Part shown: positions 35,701-44,167 of the stretch, piece after piece
Layout of the letters: the number at the start of each line of letters is the position of its first letter
Numbering within the stretch: the first letter of the stretch is position 1
From: GWE2-40-63 sp050251815
GTDB taxonomy: Bacteria > Bacteroidota > Bacteroidia > Bacteroidales > SZUA-534
Direction: 5' to 3'
Assembly (NCBI GenBank): GCA_050251815.1
Contig: JBFWMB010000013.1
Coordinates: forward strand, 7,207-71,206
Length of the DNA stretch: 64,000 nt
The notes under the pieces: generated by a model
The model's database searches: none
The model's input: the letters and a program-made list of their open reading frames with translations, nothing else
What the model was told of the DNA's origin: nothing
Made by a program: the position numbers and the translations under genes

Positions 35701-36411
35701 TTTTTTTTGTAAAATATCGTATTCATACAGCCCTTCTTTAAGTGTACCAATAAGAAACTTTTCGTTATCGAAAGGTAACATGGTATAAATATCGTCGGGG
35801 ATTTTGGGATTGTCGTAAAAAACAACACTGTCGTTAATAAGGCGGGCAAAACCGTATGACTTATCGGTAAGCCAAATTTCTTTGTTTAGCAGAAAGCCAC
35901 GGAAATAACTGATTTTATCGAGTTTTATTTCTGATACAAGACCTTGCTGGTATTTAAAAATCTTTTGATGATTCGCCAGAAAGTAAACAGCATCGTCGAC
36001 AGTAAAAGTTTTTAAGATTACGGAAAAATCTTTTACGGGCAAGGAATCGGAAAGTGAAACATACTCATATTTTCCATGAATATTGGGCTTTAGAAATCCA
36101 AACTCACGGGTGGCTCCCACGTAAATTATTCCTTCAGTATTTATTGCCAGCGAACGTACTGCAGAATGTAAAGGGGTTTTATAAACAGTCCATTCGGAAC
36201 CGTTAAATTTTGCAACACCAACATTGGTTCCAAAAAACATATTTCCGTTATGATCCTGAACAATTCCCCAGGTTTGTGCTGTGGTTCCAAAAGTTGTAGA
36301 AGGGTAATTGGTAATGATTGGACTTCCAATTTGGGCAAAAGCCTCAAATAATCCAATCCAAAGCATTAGAATAAAAAGGGCTCCTATATATTGAATAGTA
36401 TTTTTTACCAT
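32722..36411 (-). CDS. Propeller-Y_Y_Y-PAS sensor with SpoIIE phosphatase domain
   Basis: The 1229-residue membrane protein starts with a signal peptide (MVKNTIQYIGALFILMLWIG, to about residue 27). A large periplasmic part of two-component-regulator propeller repeats (about 30-640) and a Y_Y_Y domain (about 680-770, with QSIPYDQNTFSIKFSA and TNLPSGKYVFKVRAEN) follows. One membrane helix is near 778-800, then a coiled coil, a PAS domain (about 855-965) and a SpoIIE/PP2C domain (about 1000-1229). Metal-binding motifs are SGDFFWVHE, VVDSTGHGIPGAFMS, DGMDVSICVID and VDDILIVG. The outside half resembles the polysaccharide-sensing HTCS proteins, but the output is a Ser/Thr phosphatase. Confidence 0.85.
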   Translation of the reverse strand: MVKNTIQYIGALFILMLWIGLFEAFAQIGSPIITNYPSTTFGTTAQTWGIVQDHNGNMFFGTNVGVAKFNGSEWTVYKTPLHSAVRSLAINTEGIIYVGATREFGFLKPNIHGKYEYVSLSDSLPVKDFSVILKTFTVDDAVYFLANHQKIFKYQQGLVSEIKLDKISYFRGFLLNKEIWLTDKSYGFARLINDSVVFYDNPKIPDDIYTMLPFDNEKFLIGTLKEGLYEYDILQKKWAKFQNEADNMLQIGNIYHATLLKNGDIALATLKSGVFIISEEGKLKYVFDKQSGLINNATYFVSSDTHNDLWIAQEKGISHVELSVPFNRFGVNSGIDGNIQKLTIYNNNLYCGTSSGIYFMPINKEEPWKHKTFQQLSPELIYNLDYCQIQLPNSKQNILLASFLRDLAVVYPDNRIESIHSIYGCYSISTSVKHPGRIFLGGANGLEVLDLSFENGKVKVEKSTQLTKMSESIRKILTVSNGDLWIQSAFNSLFRISFDEQESLSSYQVYKYPQLSNSYPGIILTGMYCFNGKIYLTSNFGIFSADIALLSSGKQAFEPDLTMGLNYQKDHIAVQAMDKDAYGNYWFATSKGLMKYDISKNEIALAEYKRLQGRAIQGIHISNHLGVSVISEEDIFILNQNYQKTPEYNFKVFFDEVEFGMDYLQQSFDGVFTSNYKLKQSIPYDQNTFSIKFSAAFFQKSESVSYRYILDGFEKQWSEANKRQTVNYTNLPSGKYVFKVRAENIYNKVSNQAEFSFEIIPPWYQKPAALITFFVFVFGLVWLFVFLYTLRLKKEKKKLQSIIKEAIHKEESQKEEIEKQAGKLYLANLELQKLSLVASKTDNAVSIMDNSGKIEWVNEGYTRLFGFSFGEVIHSKTDLLGEFADVTINDMVNLWFGDRKPIIFENQKATKYGTKVWVQTTLTPVLNENKQVKNLISIETDISRLKYAETEIAAQKDEIARQRDLALQQRDAITSQQKEIIDSILYAERIQKAVFNKESDLTAIFKDSFVYDKPRDIVSGDFFWVHEVNNLKILAVVDSTGHGIPGAFMSLIGFTFLNNIIKENGILEPYQILNLLREKVIASLGQKGDDNEAKDGMDVSICVIDTQKKLITYAGANNKSYLVNSEGLIELEADKMPISIYITAKQSFKQKQISYQSNDVLYMFTDGYPDQFGGQHGKKFKSSRFKKLLQTLSKENYNNQKTMLDIEFLRWKGALNQVDDILIVGVNLE

Positions 36412-36421
36412 TCAGATTACT

Positions 36422-38206
36422 TTATGTGTTTTTTAAAAATTGAATTCCAATAACCAAAACATCGTCTATTTGCCGACTACTACCTTTCCAATCGTTGTAT
36501 TCTTTTTCTAAAAGAACTTTGTGCTGATTAAAAGGCTTATTCTGTAATGATTCCAGCAGGCGGATAAATCTGGGGGCCATATATTTTTGTCCGGAGCTTC
36601 CGCGAAACTGATCTTGAAAACCGTCAGAAAACATATACAATGAGGTAGTTGCACTTATATTAATACGGTGATTATTGAAATTTATATTATCAACGCCAAC
36701 ATTACCACCTATACTAAAAATATCGCCTTCAATAATTTGTGTTTTATTTTCTGAAATCATGCAGGCATTATGATTGGCCAACGCCAGTTCCAGAACCTGT
36801 GTATCGGTATGATAACAGCAAAAGGTAATATCCATGCCATCTTCACTAAAGCCTTCATGCCCATTATCCTGGTTCAGGGTAAGAACTACTTTTTCGTTTA
36901 ATTGCTTTAGTACCTTTGCCGGATTATGAACCTGTTGTTCGTTTACAATCTCGTTAAGTAGTGTGTTACCAATCATGCTCATAAATGCACCGGGTACTCC
37001 ATGTCCTGTACAGTCGATTGCAGCTACAAATACTTTATTCTCGAACCGCGAATGCCAATAAAAGTCCCCGCTAACAATATCGCGGGGTTTATAAAGGACA
37101 AACGAGTCGGGAAAATCGGATTGTAAATTTTGTTCAAACGGCAAGATGGCTTCCTGTATATGACTGGCGTATTTTATACTGTCGAGAATTTGCTGGTTCT
37201 TTTTTTCAATTTCAGCATTTAACTCCTGTAAAACTGCATTGGCTCGTTTTTTCTGTTGATTTTGCCTGAATATTAAAACAACCAGTATACCTATAAACAG
37301 TACTACCGACAAAAGAAAGTAAATAAAGCGTCGCTCTGCTTTCATGCGGGCTTCGGCTTGTTTAAGGGTTGCTTCTTTTAAGGCATTTTCGCTATTCAAC
37401 AGGTTAATTTCAAGTTGTTTTTCACGACTTACCTGTTCCACTTCCTTTAGGGTATCCTGTGTTTTAACCAAGGCCTGTTCTGTTTCTTTTTTTTGAGCTT
37501 CAACCTGCTGAAGTTTTTGGGTGTTTAATTGTTGTTGTTCGGCAAATAACTGTTGTTGAATGTGTTTGTCGATTGATGAATACAGTTCAAAGTTGGCTTT
37601 GGCTTGTTTTTCATCGCCTAATTTTTCGTAACTCTCATACAAGGAGCCATAAAATGAACGCATCAATTTTAAATGATTCAGATTTTTGCTTAACTCGAGT
37701 CCTGTATCTGCAATAGCTATAGCCTCCTGGTACTGAGCATTACTATTGTAGGATAGTGCTAAATTGCTGTAACATTCGGTAAGTTTCTGTTTATCATTTT
37801 TTGTTTTTAAAATTTCAAGTTGCTTCTTAAAGTTTTCAATAGCTTTATCGTATTGTTCCATGTCGGAATAAACAAAAGCAATATTTTGTAACACGTTTTG
37901 TGTTCCGTTAATATTTCCTGAGTTTTGATTAATTGCAAGCACTTCGTGAAAATATTTAACTGCTTCTTCATAAATAAAATACTCCCAATACAGGTAAGCA
38001 ATTTTATTCAGGTAAGTTGCGGCAGCATTGTCATTGCCCAAATTTCGGTTCTTAATGGCATTATTTTTAAAATTATCTATTTGGATGTAAACATCTTCAG
38101 GTAATTTTTTTGTTTGTGAAAATACATTAGAAACCAATAAAAAGGAACCCAATAACAATAGATAAGCCATGCTTATTTTGGGTACTATGTTTTTGCTTTG
38201 TATCAT
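36422..38206 (-). CDS. TPR sensor with SpoIIE phosphatase domain
   Basis: The frame is open to an ATG at 38302, but starting at 38206 places a good signal peptide at the N terminus (MAYLLLLGSFLLVSNVFSQ), giving 594 residues. A periplasmic TPR region covers about residues 40-230, then a coiled coil, a membrane helix (FIYFLLSVVLFIGILVVLIF, near 295-316) and a cytoplasmic SpoIIE domain. The PP2C motifs are SGDFYWHSR, AIDCTGHGVPGAFMSMIG, EDGMDITFCCYH, MFSDGFQDQFRG and IDDVLVIG. The gene is 10 bp upstream of the previous one on the same strand, so they are probably co-transcribed. Confidence 0.85.
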   Translation of the reverse strand: MIQSKNIVPKISMAYLLLLGSFLLVSNVFSQTKKLPEDVYIQIDNFKNNAIKNRNLGNDNAAATYLNKIAYLYWEYFIYEEAVKYFHEVLAINQNSGNINGTQNVLQNIAFVYSDMEQYDKAIENFKKQLEILKTKNDKQKLTECYSNLALSYNSNAQYQEAIAIADTGLELSKNLNHLKLMRSFYGSLYESYEKLGDEKQAKANFELYSSIDKHIQQQLFAEQQQLNTQKLQQVEAQKKETEQALVKTQDTLKEVEQVSREKQLEINLLNSENALKEATLKQAEARMKAERRFIYFLLSVVLFIGILVVLIFRQNQQKKRANAVLQELNAEIEKKNQQILDSIKYASHIQEAILPFEQNLQSDFPDSFVLYKPRDIVSGDFYWHSRFENKVFVAAIDCTGHGVPGAFMSMIGNTLLNEIVNEQQVHNPAKVLKQLNEKVVLTLNQDNGHEGFSEDGMDITFCCYHTDTQVLELALANHNACMISENKTQIIEGDIFSIGGNVGVDNINFNNHRINISATTSLYMFSDGFQDQFRGSSGQKYMAPRFIRLLESLQNKPFNQHKVLLEKEYNDWKGSSRQIDDVLVIGIQFLKNT

Positions 38207-38337
38207 ATGCTTAAATAAATCTGTCCAAATCCCAACTAAAGATAAGTTAATTAAGGGAAAACTACTTTTTCGATACGTTTTTTTACGCAAAACAGCCGTC
38301 ATAATTTGTTTAATGGCAGTTATTTATTGATTAAGTG

Positions 38338-39972
38338 TTACACTATGGTGAAACCCATTACCAAAACATCATCAATTTGTTCCTGATTACCCATCCAATC
38401 TACAAATTTTTTATTAAGAATCCTTTCTCGTTCCTCAATAGGTAGCTCATTTATTTCAAGCAGGATTTTCTTAAAATTGTTATATTTTAATTTTTTTCCC
38501 TTTGTTCCTCCAAACTGATCGGCGTACCCATCACTAAACATATAAATATTATCGCCCTGAAAAACATCAATCCTGTGCGAAGTAAAAGGTTCATTGCAAA
38601 ATTCATGTATTCCGATGGGTATTTTATCGGCTTTCAATTCAATAAGTTCTTTATTTCGGACAATATAAATTGGATTATTGGCTCCGGCATATTCCAATGA
38701 ATTATCAACAATATCTAAAATGCATACTGCAATGTCCATTCCATCACGCGAATATTCCATATCTTGAGAAATATCCTGATGCAAACTGGAAATAACCCGT
38801 TCGCGTAATTGCTCAAGAATTAACTGTGAATGGGTAATGTCGTTTTTATTTACAATCTCGTTTAAAAATGCTGTTCCCAACATGCTCATCATGGCTCCTG
38901 AAATACCATGACCGGTACAATCTGAAACGGCAATTATTGTTTTATGCCTGTTTTGCGATATCCAGTAAAAATCACCACTCACAACGTCTTTAGGGCGGTT
39001 TAATACAAAGTGCTGGGGCAACAAAACATTCACCCAGTCTTTTTGCGGAAAAAGCGCCTGTTGTATTTTGCTTGCGTATTGAATGTTGTCGTTTATTTCT
39101 TCTTGTTGTGCAACAATTTTATCGCGTTGTTTCAAGGCCATATCGCGCTGCGACTGAATCTCCTCGTTTTGTTGTTCAATAAAATCGCGCTGCGCCATAA
39201 TTTCGTGAAATTGTGTTTCCAGCTTTTGGTTGGTTTCCTGCAATTCACTTAACAATTCCTCAAGTTTTTTGCGCTGTTGTTCGTTTTCGTGAAATGCCTT
39301 CTGCAGTTTTATATGATTGATGCTCGACTTTTTGAACGCCCGTTCCAACTCAAGATTTCGTTCTTCAATTTCCTTATTCTGCTGTTCAATGGCAAGGCGC
39401 TGTTGGGTAAGCTTTGTTTTTATATTGCTGCTTTCGATAACGGCTTTAAGTAGTTTTTTGTTGAAATCAGACAGATGTTCAATTTTTTGAAACAAATTGT
39501 GGTTGTCTTTATCTTTAGCCGCAAGCTTAAAATTGTTTAAATAATTGGTATATATGGTATTAAATACCGACTTTACATAAAGTTGTGTCAAGTCTTCGAT
39601 AAATCGAATGTCATTTACCTCTAACTCAATTTTGTTATCCATGATAAAGGTTAAAGCATTACGTTTAACCCACAAAATGGTATGACAAAAACTCCGGCAG
39701 GTTTTTTTATTGATTTTTGAAATAAGCGCTAATTGGTTGTCGGGTTCAAGATTTGATATATCGAGATTAAGCAAGGTATTATGATTATTCCGAACAAGGT
39801 TGATTAATTTTTCTTCGGAGACCACTTGATGGATGCCTATATTATTATCAGAAAACTCAGAAAAAGCTAGTTTAAATTGCGTATTAGCCTGTTGATTTGA
39901 TGAAAATAATATAATCTGCCAGGATATTAAACCCTTATCATTTGAAAGGTTTTCTTTTTCGCCTTTCTTCAT
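38338..39972 (-). CDS. Cytoplasmic coiled-coil SpoIIE phosphatase
   Basis: The 544-residue protein has no membrane segment. Residues about 18-120 look like a degenerate receiver fold: IILFSS replaces the usual acidic pair, LLNLDISNL sits where the phosphoacceptor strand would be, and no receiver-type Lys is evident. A long coiled coil covers about 160-300 (IEQQNKEIEERNLELERAF; QRDFIEQQNEEIQSQRDMAL). The SpoIIE domain has SGDFYWISQ, VSDCTGHGISGAMMSMLG, RDGMDIAVCILD, MFSDGYADQFGG and IDDVLVMG. It is the first of three minus-strand phosphatase genes, and the cytoplasmic one. The receiver interpretation is uncertain; the phosphatase domain is secure. Confidence 0.85.
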   Translation of the reverse strand: MKKGEKENLSNDKGLISWQIILFSSNQQANTQFKLAFSEFSDNNIGIHQVVSEEKLINLVRNNHNTLLNLDISNLEPDNQLALISKINKKTCRSFCHTILWVKRNALTFIMDNKIELEVNDIRFIEDLTQLYVKSVFNTIYTNYLNNFKLAAKDKDNHNLFQKIEHLSDFNKKLLKAVIESSNIKTKLTQQRLAIEQQNKEIEERNLELERAFKKSSINHIKLQKAFHENEQQRKKLEELLSELQETNQKLETQFHEIMAQRDFIEQQNEEIQSQRDMALKQRDKIVAQQEEINDNIQYASKIQQALFPQKDWVNVLLPQHFVLNRPKDVVSGDFYWISQNRHKTIIAVSDCTGHGISGAMMSMLGTAFLNEIVNKNDITHSQLILEQLRERVISSLHQDISQDMEYSRDGMDIAVCILDIVDNSLEYAGANNPIYIVRNKELIELKADKIPIGIHEFCNEPFTSHRIDVFQGDNIYMFSDGYADQFGGTKGKKLKYNNFKKILLEINELPIEERERILNKKFVDWMGNQEQIDDVLVMGFTIV

Positions 39973-40153
39973 ATATTTTTATAATTAATTTAAATGATGG
40001 TTGCAAGCATAAAGTACGAAAGTTAAAAAAACTAGTTACAATAACAAGGACTCAAAACCAGTTTGCTGAAAATATTCTTCCAATTTTAACTTTGATCAGT
40101 TAGCCTCAAAGTTAATTTACCTGTTGTTCGTATTTTATCGATAAAACCAGCAC

Positions 40154-40183
40154 AAAAAAAAGGGTTATCAAAACTGATAACCC
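40154..40183 (-). terminator. Terminator after gyrB
   Basis: On the minus strand GGGTTATCA (arm 40175-40183) pairs with TGATAACCC (arm 40162-40170) and is followed by a run of eight T (plus-strand A run ending at 40161). It starts 27 bp after the gyrB stop. Confidence 0.85.
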
Positions 40184-40209
40184 GCTAAAAAAATTATAAT
40201 TACCTACTA

Positions 40210-42171
40210 TTACGCATCAATTTTTGCATATTTGGCATGACTCTCAATAAATGCACGACGGGGTGGTACATCGTCGCCCATAAGCATGGAGAAAATTCGG
40301 TCGGCCTCGGCCGCATTATCGATAGTAACCTGGCGTAGTGTGCGGTTCTCGGGATTCATAGTAGTATCCCAAAGCTGCTCAGCGTTCATTTCACCAAGAC
40401 CTTTGTATCGTTGAATATGCAGGTTACTTTCAGAGCCTCCTCCCCATTCGTGAACCAGTTTAACTCGCTGTTCTTCGTTCCAGCAATACTGCTGATTTTT
40501 TCCTTTTCGTATTAAATATAACGGCGGAGTAGCAATATAAAGGTGGCCGTTTTTCAGTAAATCTTGCATAAAACGGAAAAAGAACGTCATAATCAGCGTG
40601 TCGATGTGGCTACCGTCCACGTCAGCATCCGTCATGATAATTACTTTGTGGTAACGCAGTTTTTCAAGATTCAGGGCTTTGGAATCTTCTTCGGTTCCAA
40701 TGGTAACCCCGAGGGCCGTAAATATGTTCTTTATTTCTTCGCTTTCGAAAACCTTGTGGTGCATGGCTTTTTCAACGTTCAGTATCTTACCGCGAAGGGG
40801 AAGAATGGCCTGAAATTTACGGTCGCGGCCTTGTTTAGCTGTTCCCCCTGCCGAATCTCCCTCAACCAGGTAAATCTCGCAATTGGCTGGATCTTTATCG
40901 GAACAGTCGGCCAGTTTTCCGGGCAATCCGCCACCAGTCATTACCGATTTACGCTGCACCATTTCGCGAGCTTTGCGTGCTGCATGACGTGCCTGAGCAG
41001 CCAGAATTACTTTTTGTACAATAGCCCGGGCATCTTTTGGATTTTCTTCGAGATAATTGGTTAGCATGGTGCTCACTGCCTGATCGACCACCAAACTAAT
41101 GTCAGAGTTACCCAATTTGGTTTTTGTTTGCCCTTCGAACTGGGGTTCGGCCACTTTTACAGAAATAACTGCAGTCAATCCTTCGCGGAAATCGTCGCCG
41201 CTAATATCAAATTTCAATTTGGTCAGCATGCCCGATTTATCGGCCCAGGTTTTAAGGGTACGGGTTAAGCCCCTTCGGAAACCGGTTAAATGCGTACCCC
41301 CTTCAATGGTATTGATGTTGTTAACATACGAATGAATGTTCTCGGTAAACGAGTTGTTGTATTGCATGGCAATCTCAACAGGAACATCGTTTTTTTCGGT
41401 TGAAATATGAATGGGGTTCTCAATGAGTTTCTCACGTGTTCCATCCAAATAATCAACGAATTCGCTTAATCCGGTTTTTGAAAAGAAAGTTTCTGTTTTA
41501 CAGGTTCCATCCTCATTTATTTCGCGCTTATCAATTATTATCAGGTTAATTCCCTGATTCAGGAAAGCCAGTTCGCGTAAACGTGCTGCCAGAATATCGT
41601 AATGATACTCAATGCTGTTAAATATGGTAGCATCGGGTTTGAAAGTAATGAAAGTTCCGGTTTTGTCAGATTCCCCAACAATTTGAACATTGCCCTGAGG
41701 CACGCCAATAGCATATTCCTGTACATAAATTTTACCATCGCGGTGAATTTCGGCTTTAAGGTAAGTTGAAAGAGCATTTACACACGATACACCAACCCCG
41801 TGCAAACCACCGGATACTTTGTATGAATCTTTATTGAATTTACCCCCGGCGTGCAGTACGGTCATAACTACTTCAAGTGCCGATTTTCCTTCGCCTTGAT
41901 GCAGCTCTGTGGGAATACCACGTCCATCGTCTTTAACAGTTATGGAATTATCTTCGTTTATAATGACCTCAATGTTGTTGCAATGCCCGGCTAATGCTTC
42001 ATCAATGGAGTTGTCAACCACTTCATAAACCAGATGATGCAGCCCTTTTACTCCGGTATCCCCAATGTACATCGAAGGGCGTTTACGAACCGCTTCTAAG
42101 CCTTCCAGAACCTGAATACTATCGGCTGAATACGCATTATTCGGACGTTTGTTGTTTTCTAAATCACTCAT
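40210..42171 (-). CDS. gyrB: DNA gyrase subunit B
   Basis: The 653-residue ATPase subunit of DNA gyrase introduces negative supercoils with GyrA. The GHKL ATP site is clear (YEVVDNSIDEALAG, KDDGRGIPTE, GGLHGVGVSCVNALS), as is the TOPRIM domain (YLVEGDSAGGTAKQGRDRKFQAILPLRGKILN; IMTDADVDGSHI). The C terminus (QRYKGLGEMNAEQLWDTTMNPENR; PRRAFIESHAKYA) fits GyrB rather than ParE. A minus-strand -7 box (CAAATATA on the plus strand, 42245-42252) lies about 74 bp upstream. It is a single-gene unit with a terminator. Confidence 0.97.
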   Translation of the reverse strand: MSDLENNKRPNNAYSADSIQVLEGLEAVRKRPSMYIGDTGVKGLHHLVYEVVDNSIDEALAGHCNNIEVIINEDNSITVKDDGRGIPTELHQGEGKSALEVVMTVLHAGGKFNKDSYKVSGGLHGVGVSCVNALSTYLKAEIHRDGKIYVQEYAIGVPQGNVQIVGESDKTGTFITFKPDATIFNSIEYHYDILAARLRELAFLNQGINLIIIDKREINEDGTCKTETFFSKTGLSEFVDYLDGTREKLIENPIHISTEKNDVPVEIAMQYNNSFTENIHSYVNNINTIEGGTHLTGFRRGLTRTLKTWADKSGMLTKLKFDISGDDFREGLTAVISVKVAEPQFEGQTKTKLGNSDISLVVDQAVSTMLTNYLEENPKDARAIVQKVILAAQARHAARKAREMVQRKSVMTGGGLPGKLADCSDKDPANCEIYLVEGDSAGGTAKQGRDRKFQAILPLRGKILNVEKAMHHKVFESEEIKNIFTALGVTIGTEEDSKALNLEKLRYHKVIIMTDADVDGSHIDTLIMTFFFRFMQDLLKNGHLYIATPPLYLIRKGKNQQYCWNEEQRVKLVHEWGGGSESNLHIQRYKGLGEMNAEQLWDTTMNPENRTLRQVTIDNAAEADRIFSMLMGDDVPPRRAFIESHAKYAKIDA

Positions 42172-42244
42172 CTTATATTATTTTAATATAATAAATTCAT
42201 TTTTAATTGCTTACACCGTAATCGATGGTTCCGGTACAAACAAC

Positions 42245-42252
42245 CAAATATA
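42245..42252 (-). promoter_or_regulatory. -7 box of gyrB
   Basis: On the minus strand this reads TATATTTG. The -33 element is not evident. Confidence 0.35.
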
Positions 42253-42388
42253 GTGTTTTAGCGGCTTTTATTTGCTTATCGCGCAGCTTAATTTCAGGTA
42301 GTTTTTAACAAGATTTGAACAATATTTTTCCTGTTGCAACGCAGGTTTTAATTGCGATTGGTTATACCATACTTTTGAAGCAAAAATG

Positions 42389-42412
42389 ACCAAAAGCTAG
42401 TTTGCTTTTGGT
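42389..42412 (-). terminator. Hairpin after the outer-membrane barrel gene
   Basis: ACCAAAAGC (42389-42397) pairs perfectly with GCTTTTGGT (42404-42412) around TAGTTT. On the minus strand it is followed by CATTTTTG. It lies 28 bp after the stop of the barrel gene. Confidence 0.6.
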
Positions 42413-42440
42413 AGTTAACCCAACTACGAACCGTGCTCAA

Positions 42441-44114
42441 TTAAAACGAATAGGTAGCTCCAAGCATTACATTAAAGCGCTGTGAGGGATAATTATGCCA
42501 GGGATAATATTTTACCGAGCTGATGTTGTTAAAATAAGCAAAAGCTGATAGGATTCTTGTTAAACGGTATTCCAAACCAATGTTTAAATCGATAATCCCT
42601 TGCAGTTCTTTTGCTACTAACTGGTTGTTTTCATCAAAGCTTCGGGCATAGCGCGATCCAATACCAAAGACATTTACATCGAGGGTTATTTTGTCTTGTA
42701 TCCGGTAACGTGCATTTACACTCAAATCGAAAGTTGGTAGATGCCAGGGCTTTAATTGAGAACCCATTTCGTATTTGTACAGGTTTGTTTTTACCGAAAG
42801 CCAAAGCTTTTCGCTGGTTTTATACGACAACTCGCCCAAAAGTCGGATTCGGGTTAAGGTGTCGCCTACCGTGGTAAATTTATTTCGTAACAAGGTATTG
42901 GTATCGGTCACAAAAAAGTACATGTTATTAATTTGGGCATAATTTACCTTGGCATTAAAGGCTACTTTGGAACTAATGTTGCCTCTGAATCCAAAAGTCA
43001 GGTTTAAGCGGGTGTCGGTAGGTTTAACACTTAAGCTTTGATTGATGAACGGATTCTTTTTATACACCTTATAATAACTGTTTTCCTCGTAAGTTCCATC
43101 CAACTCAAAATAAGGAATTAAAAAGTAGTCGATAATGTTGTAATGCATGCTGATGCGCGGATAAAACTTATAATCTTCGTTAGCCTGATCGAACACCGTA
43201 TGCACTCCGGCAACAATACGCCATTTATCGCCAAATGCACCCACCCAGGGACTGAAGCGGAAAAGCGCCGCGTTGGTTTTATTGCTGAGTCCGTGATTAT
43301 TGATGTAGGTTAAACCCACATCGGCCCCAACAAACTCTCGTTCAAAAAAGTAATCAAGGCTCGATTTCACATGCAGTACATTCTCCCCAATGTTATTAAG
43401 TGCCATAGTGCTTTGCCAGTTGGCATCGATAAAGTAATTTACATGGGTCGAATCAAGATGGTTTGTTTCAAAACGCGCTCCCAACCGGGCTATATTCAAC
43501 ACCTGATGTTCCATATCATCTTTTAAAAGCGGTGCCGTGGTATTTGTTTGTTGCAACCATTCGGGATCAAAACCATAATAGTAGTTCTTGTGGTTTCCGT
43601 AAGCGGCTTCGGCTTTTAAGGTGGTATTGTTATTAAAAAAGCGGCTTGCATTAAATGATGCTCCAGCATCAGATAAGCCGGCATATACTTTCTGGTCGGC
43701 ACTGTTTTTAATTTTTCCGTTCGATGAATGGTAATTCAGCAAGGCATTCCATCGCCAGTTCTCAGAACGTTTGCTGCCCAGATACACTTCGGCCATGGGT
43801 GATAAATATGAGCCAAAACCCGCTTTTGCATAACCATAATAGAGCTTCGATAAGGGTTCGCTGATTAAACGGGCGGCATTTATGGGACTTGGTGAAAAAC
43901 TAGTGGCATGTTGAACCGGGGCTATTTCGTATTCGAACCGGGCATCAACTTTTATGGTATCAACAATTTTGGGCAATTCGCTTATCTTAAAGGCGTCGCT
44001 AATAACTGGTTCGTAAGGTTTAACCACTCTTACTTCCTGATTCATCGATTCCTGAGCCTGAATGGTGGTAATCAGTGCAACGCTTAAGATAAGGTATGTA
44101 ATTAACCGCTTCAT
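42441..44114 (-). CDS. Outer-membrane beta-barrel protein
   Basis: The 557-residue protein has a signal peptide (residues 1-20, ending IQAQ) and a segment rich in Pro/Val (EVRVVKPYEPVISDAFKI). The remainder is alternating amphipathic strands with many Tyr, Asn and Phe, ending GATYSF, an aromatic C terminus as expected for an outer-membrane barrel. It is not a full TonB receptor: no plug domain is evident. It is 53 bp downstream of a large TPR-protein gene on the same strand, and the two probably form one operon and act together at the outer membrane. The substrate is unknown. Confidence 0.8.
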   Translation of the reverse strand: MKRLITYLILSVALITTIQAQESMNQEVRVVKPYEPVISDAFKISELPKIVDTIKVDARFEYEIAPVQHATSFSPSPINAARLISEPLSKLYYGYAKAGFGSYLSPMAEVYLGSKRSENWRWNALLNYHSSNGKIKNSADQKVYAGLSDAGASFNASRFFNNNTTLKAEAAYGNHKNYYYGFDPEWLQQTNTTAPLLKDDMEHQVLNIARLGARFETNHLDSTHVNYFIDANWQSTMALNNIGENVLHVKSSLDYFFEREFVGADVGLTYINNHGLSNKTNAALFRFSPWVGAFGDKWRIVAGVHTVFDQANEDYKFYPRISMHYNIIDYFLIPYFELDGTYEENSYYKVYKKNPFINQSLSVKPTDTRLNLTFGFRGNISSKVAFNAKVNYAQINNMYFFVTDTNTLLRNKFTTVGDTLTRIRLLGELSYKTSEKLWLSVKTNLYKYEMGSQLKPWHLPTFDLSVNARYRIQDKITLDVNVFGIGSRYARSFDENNQLVAKELQGIIDLNIGLEYRLTRILSAFAYFNNISSVKYYPWHNYPSQRFNVMLGATYSF

Positions 44115-44167
44115 TAATTCAATTTATTTGGTGTTTTTATTTTTCTATTCATTCTCAACCAAGCTTT

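Noticed and set aside
38207..38302. N-terminal extension of the TPR phosphatase
   Set aside because: The extension puts 32 polar/basic residues ahead of a clear signal peptide; the start at 38206 is better.
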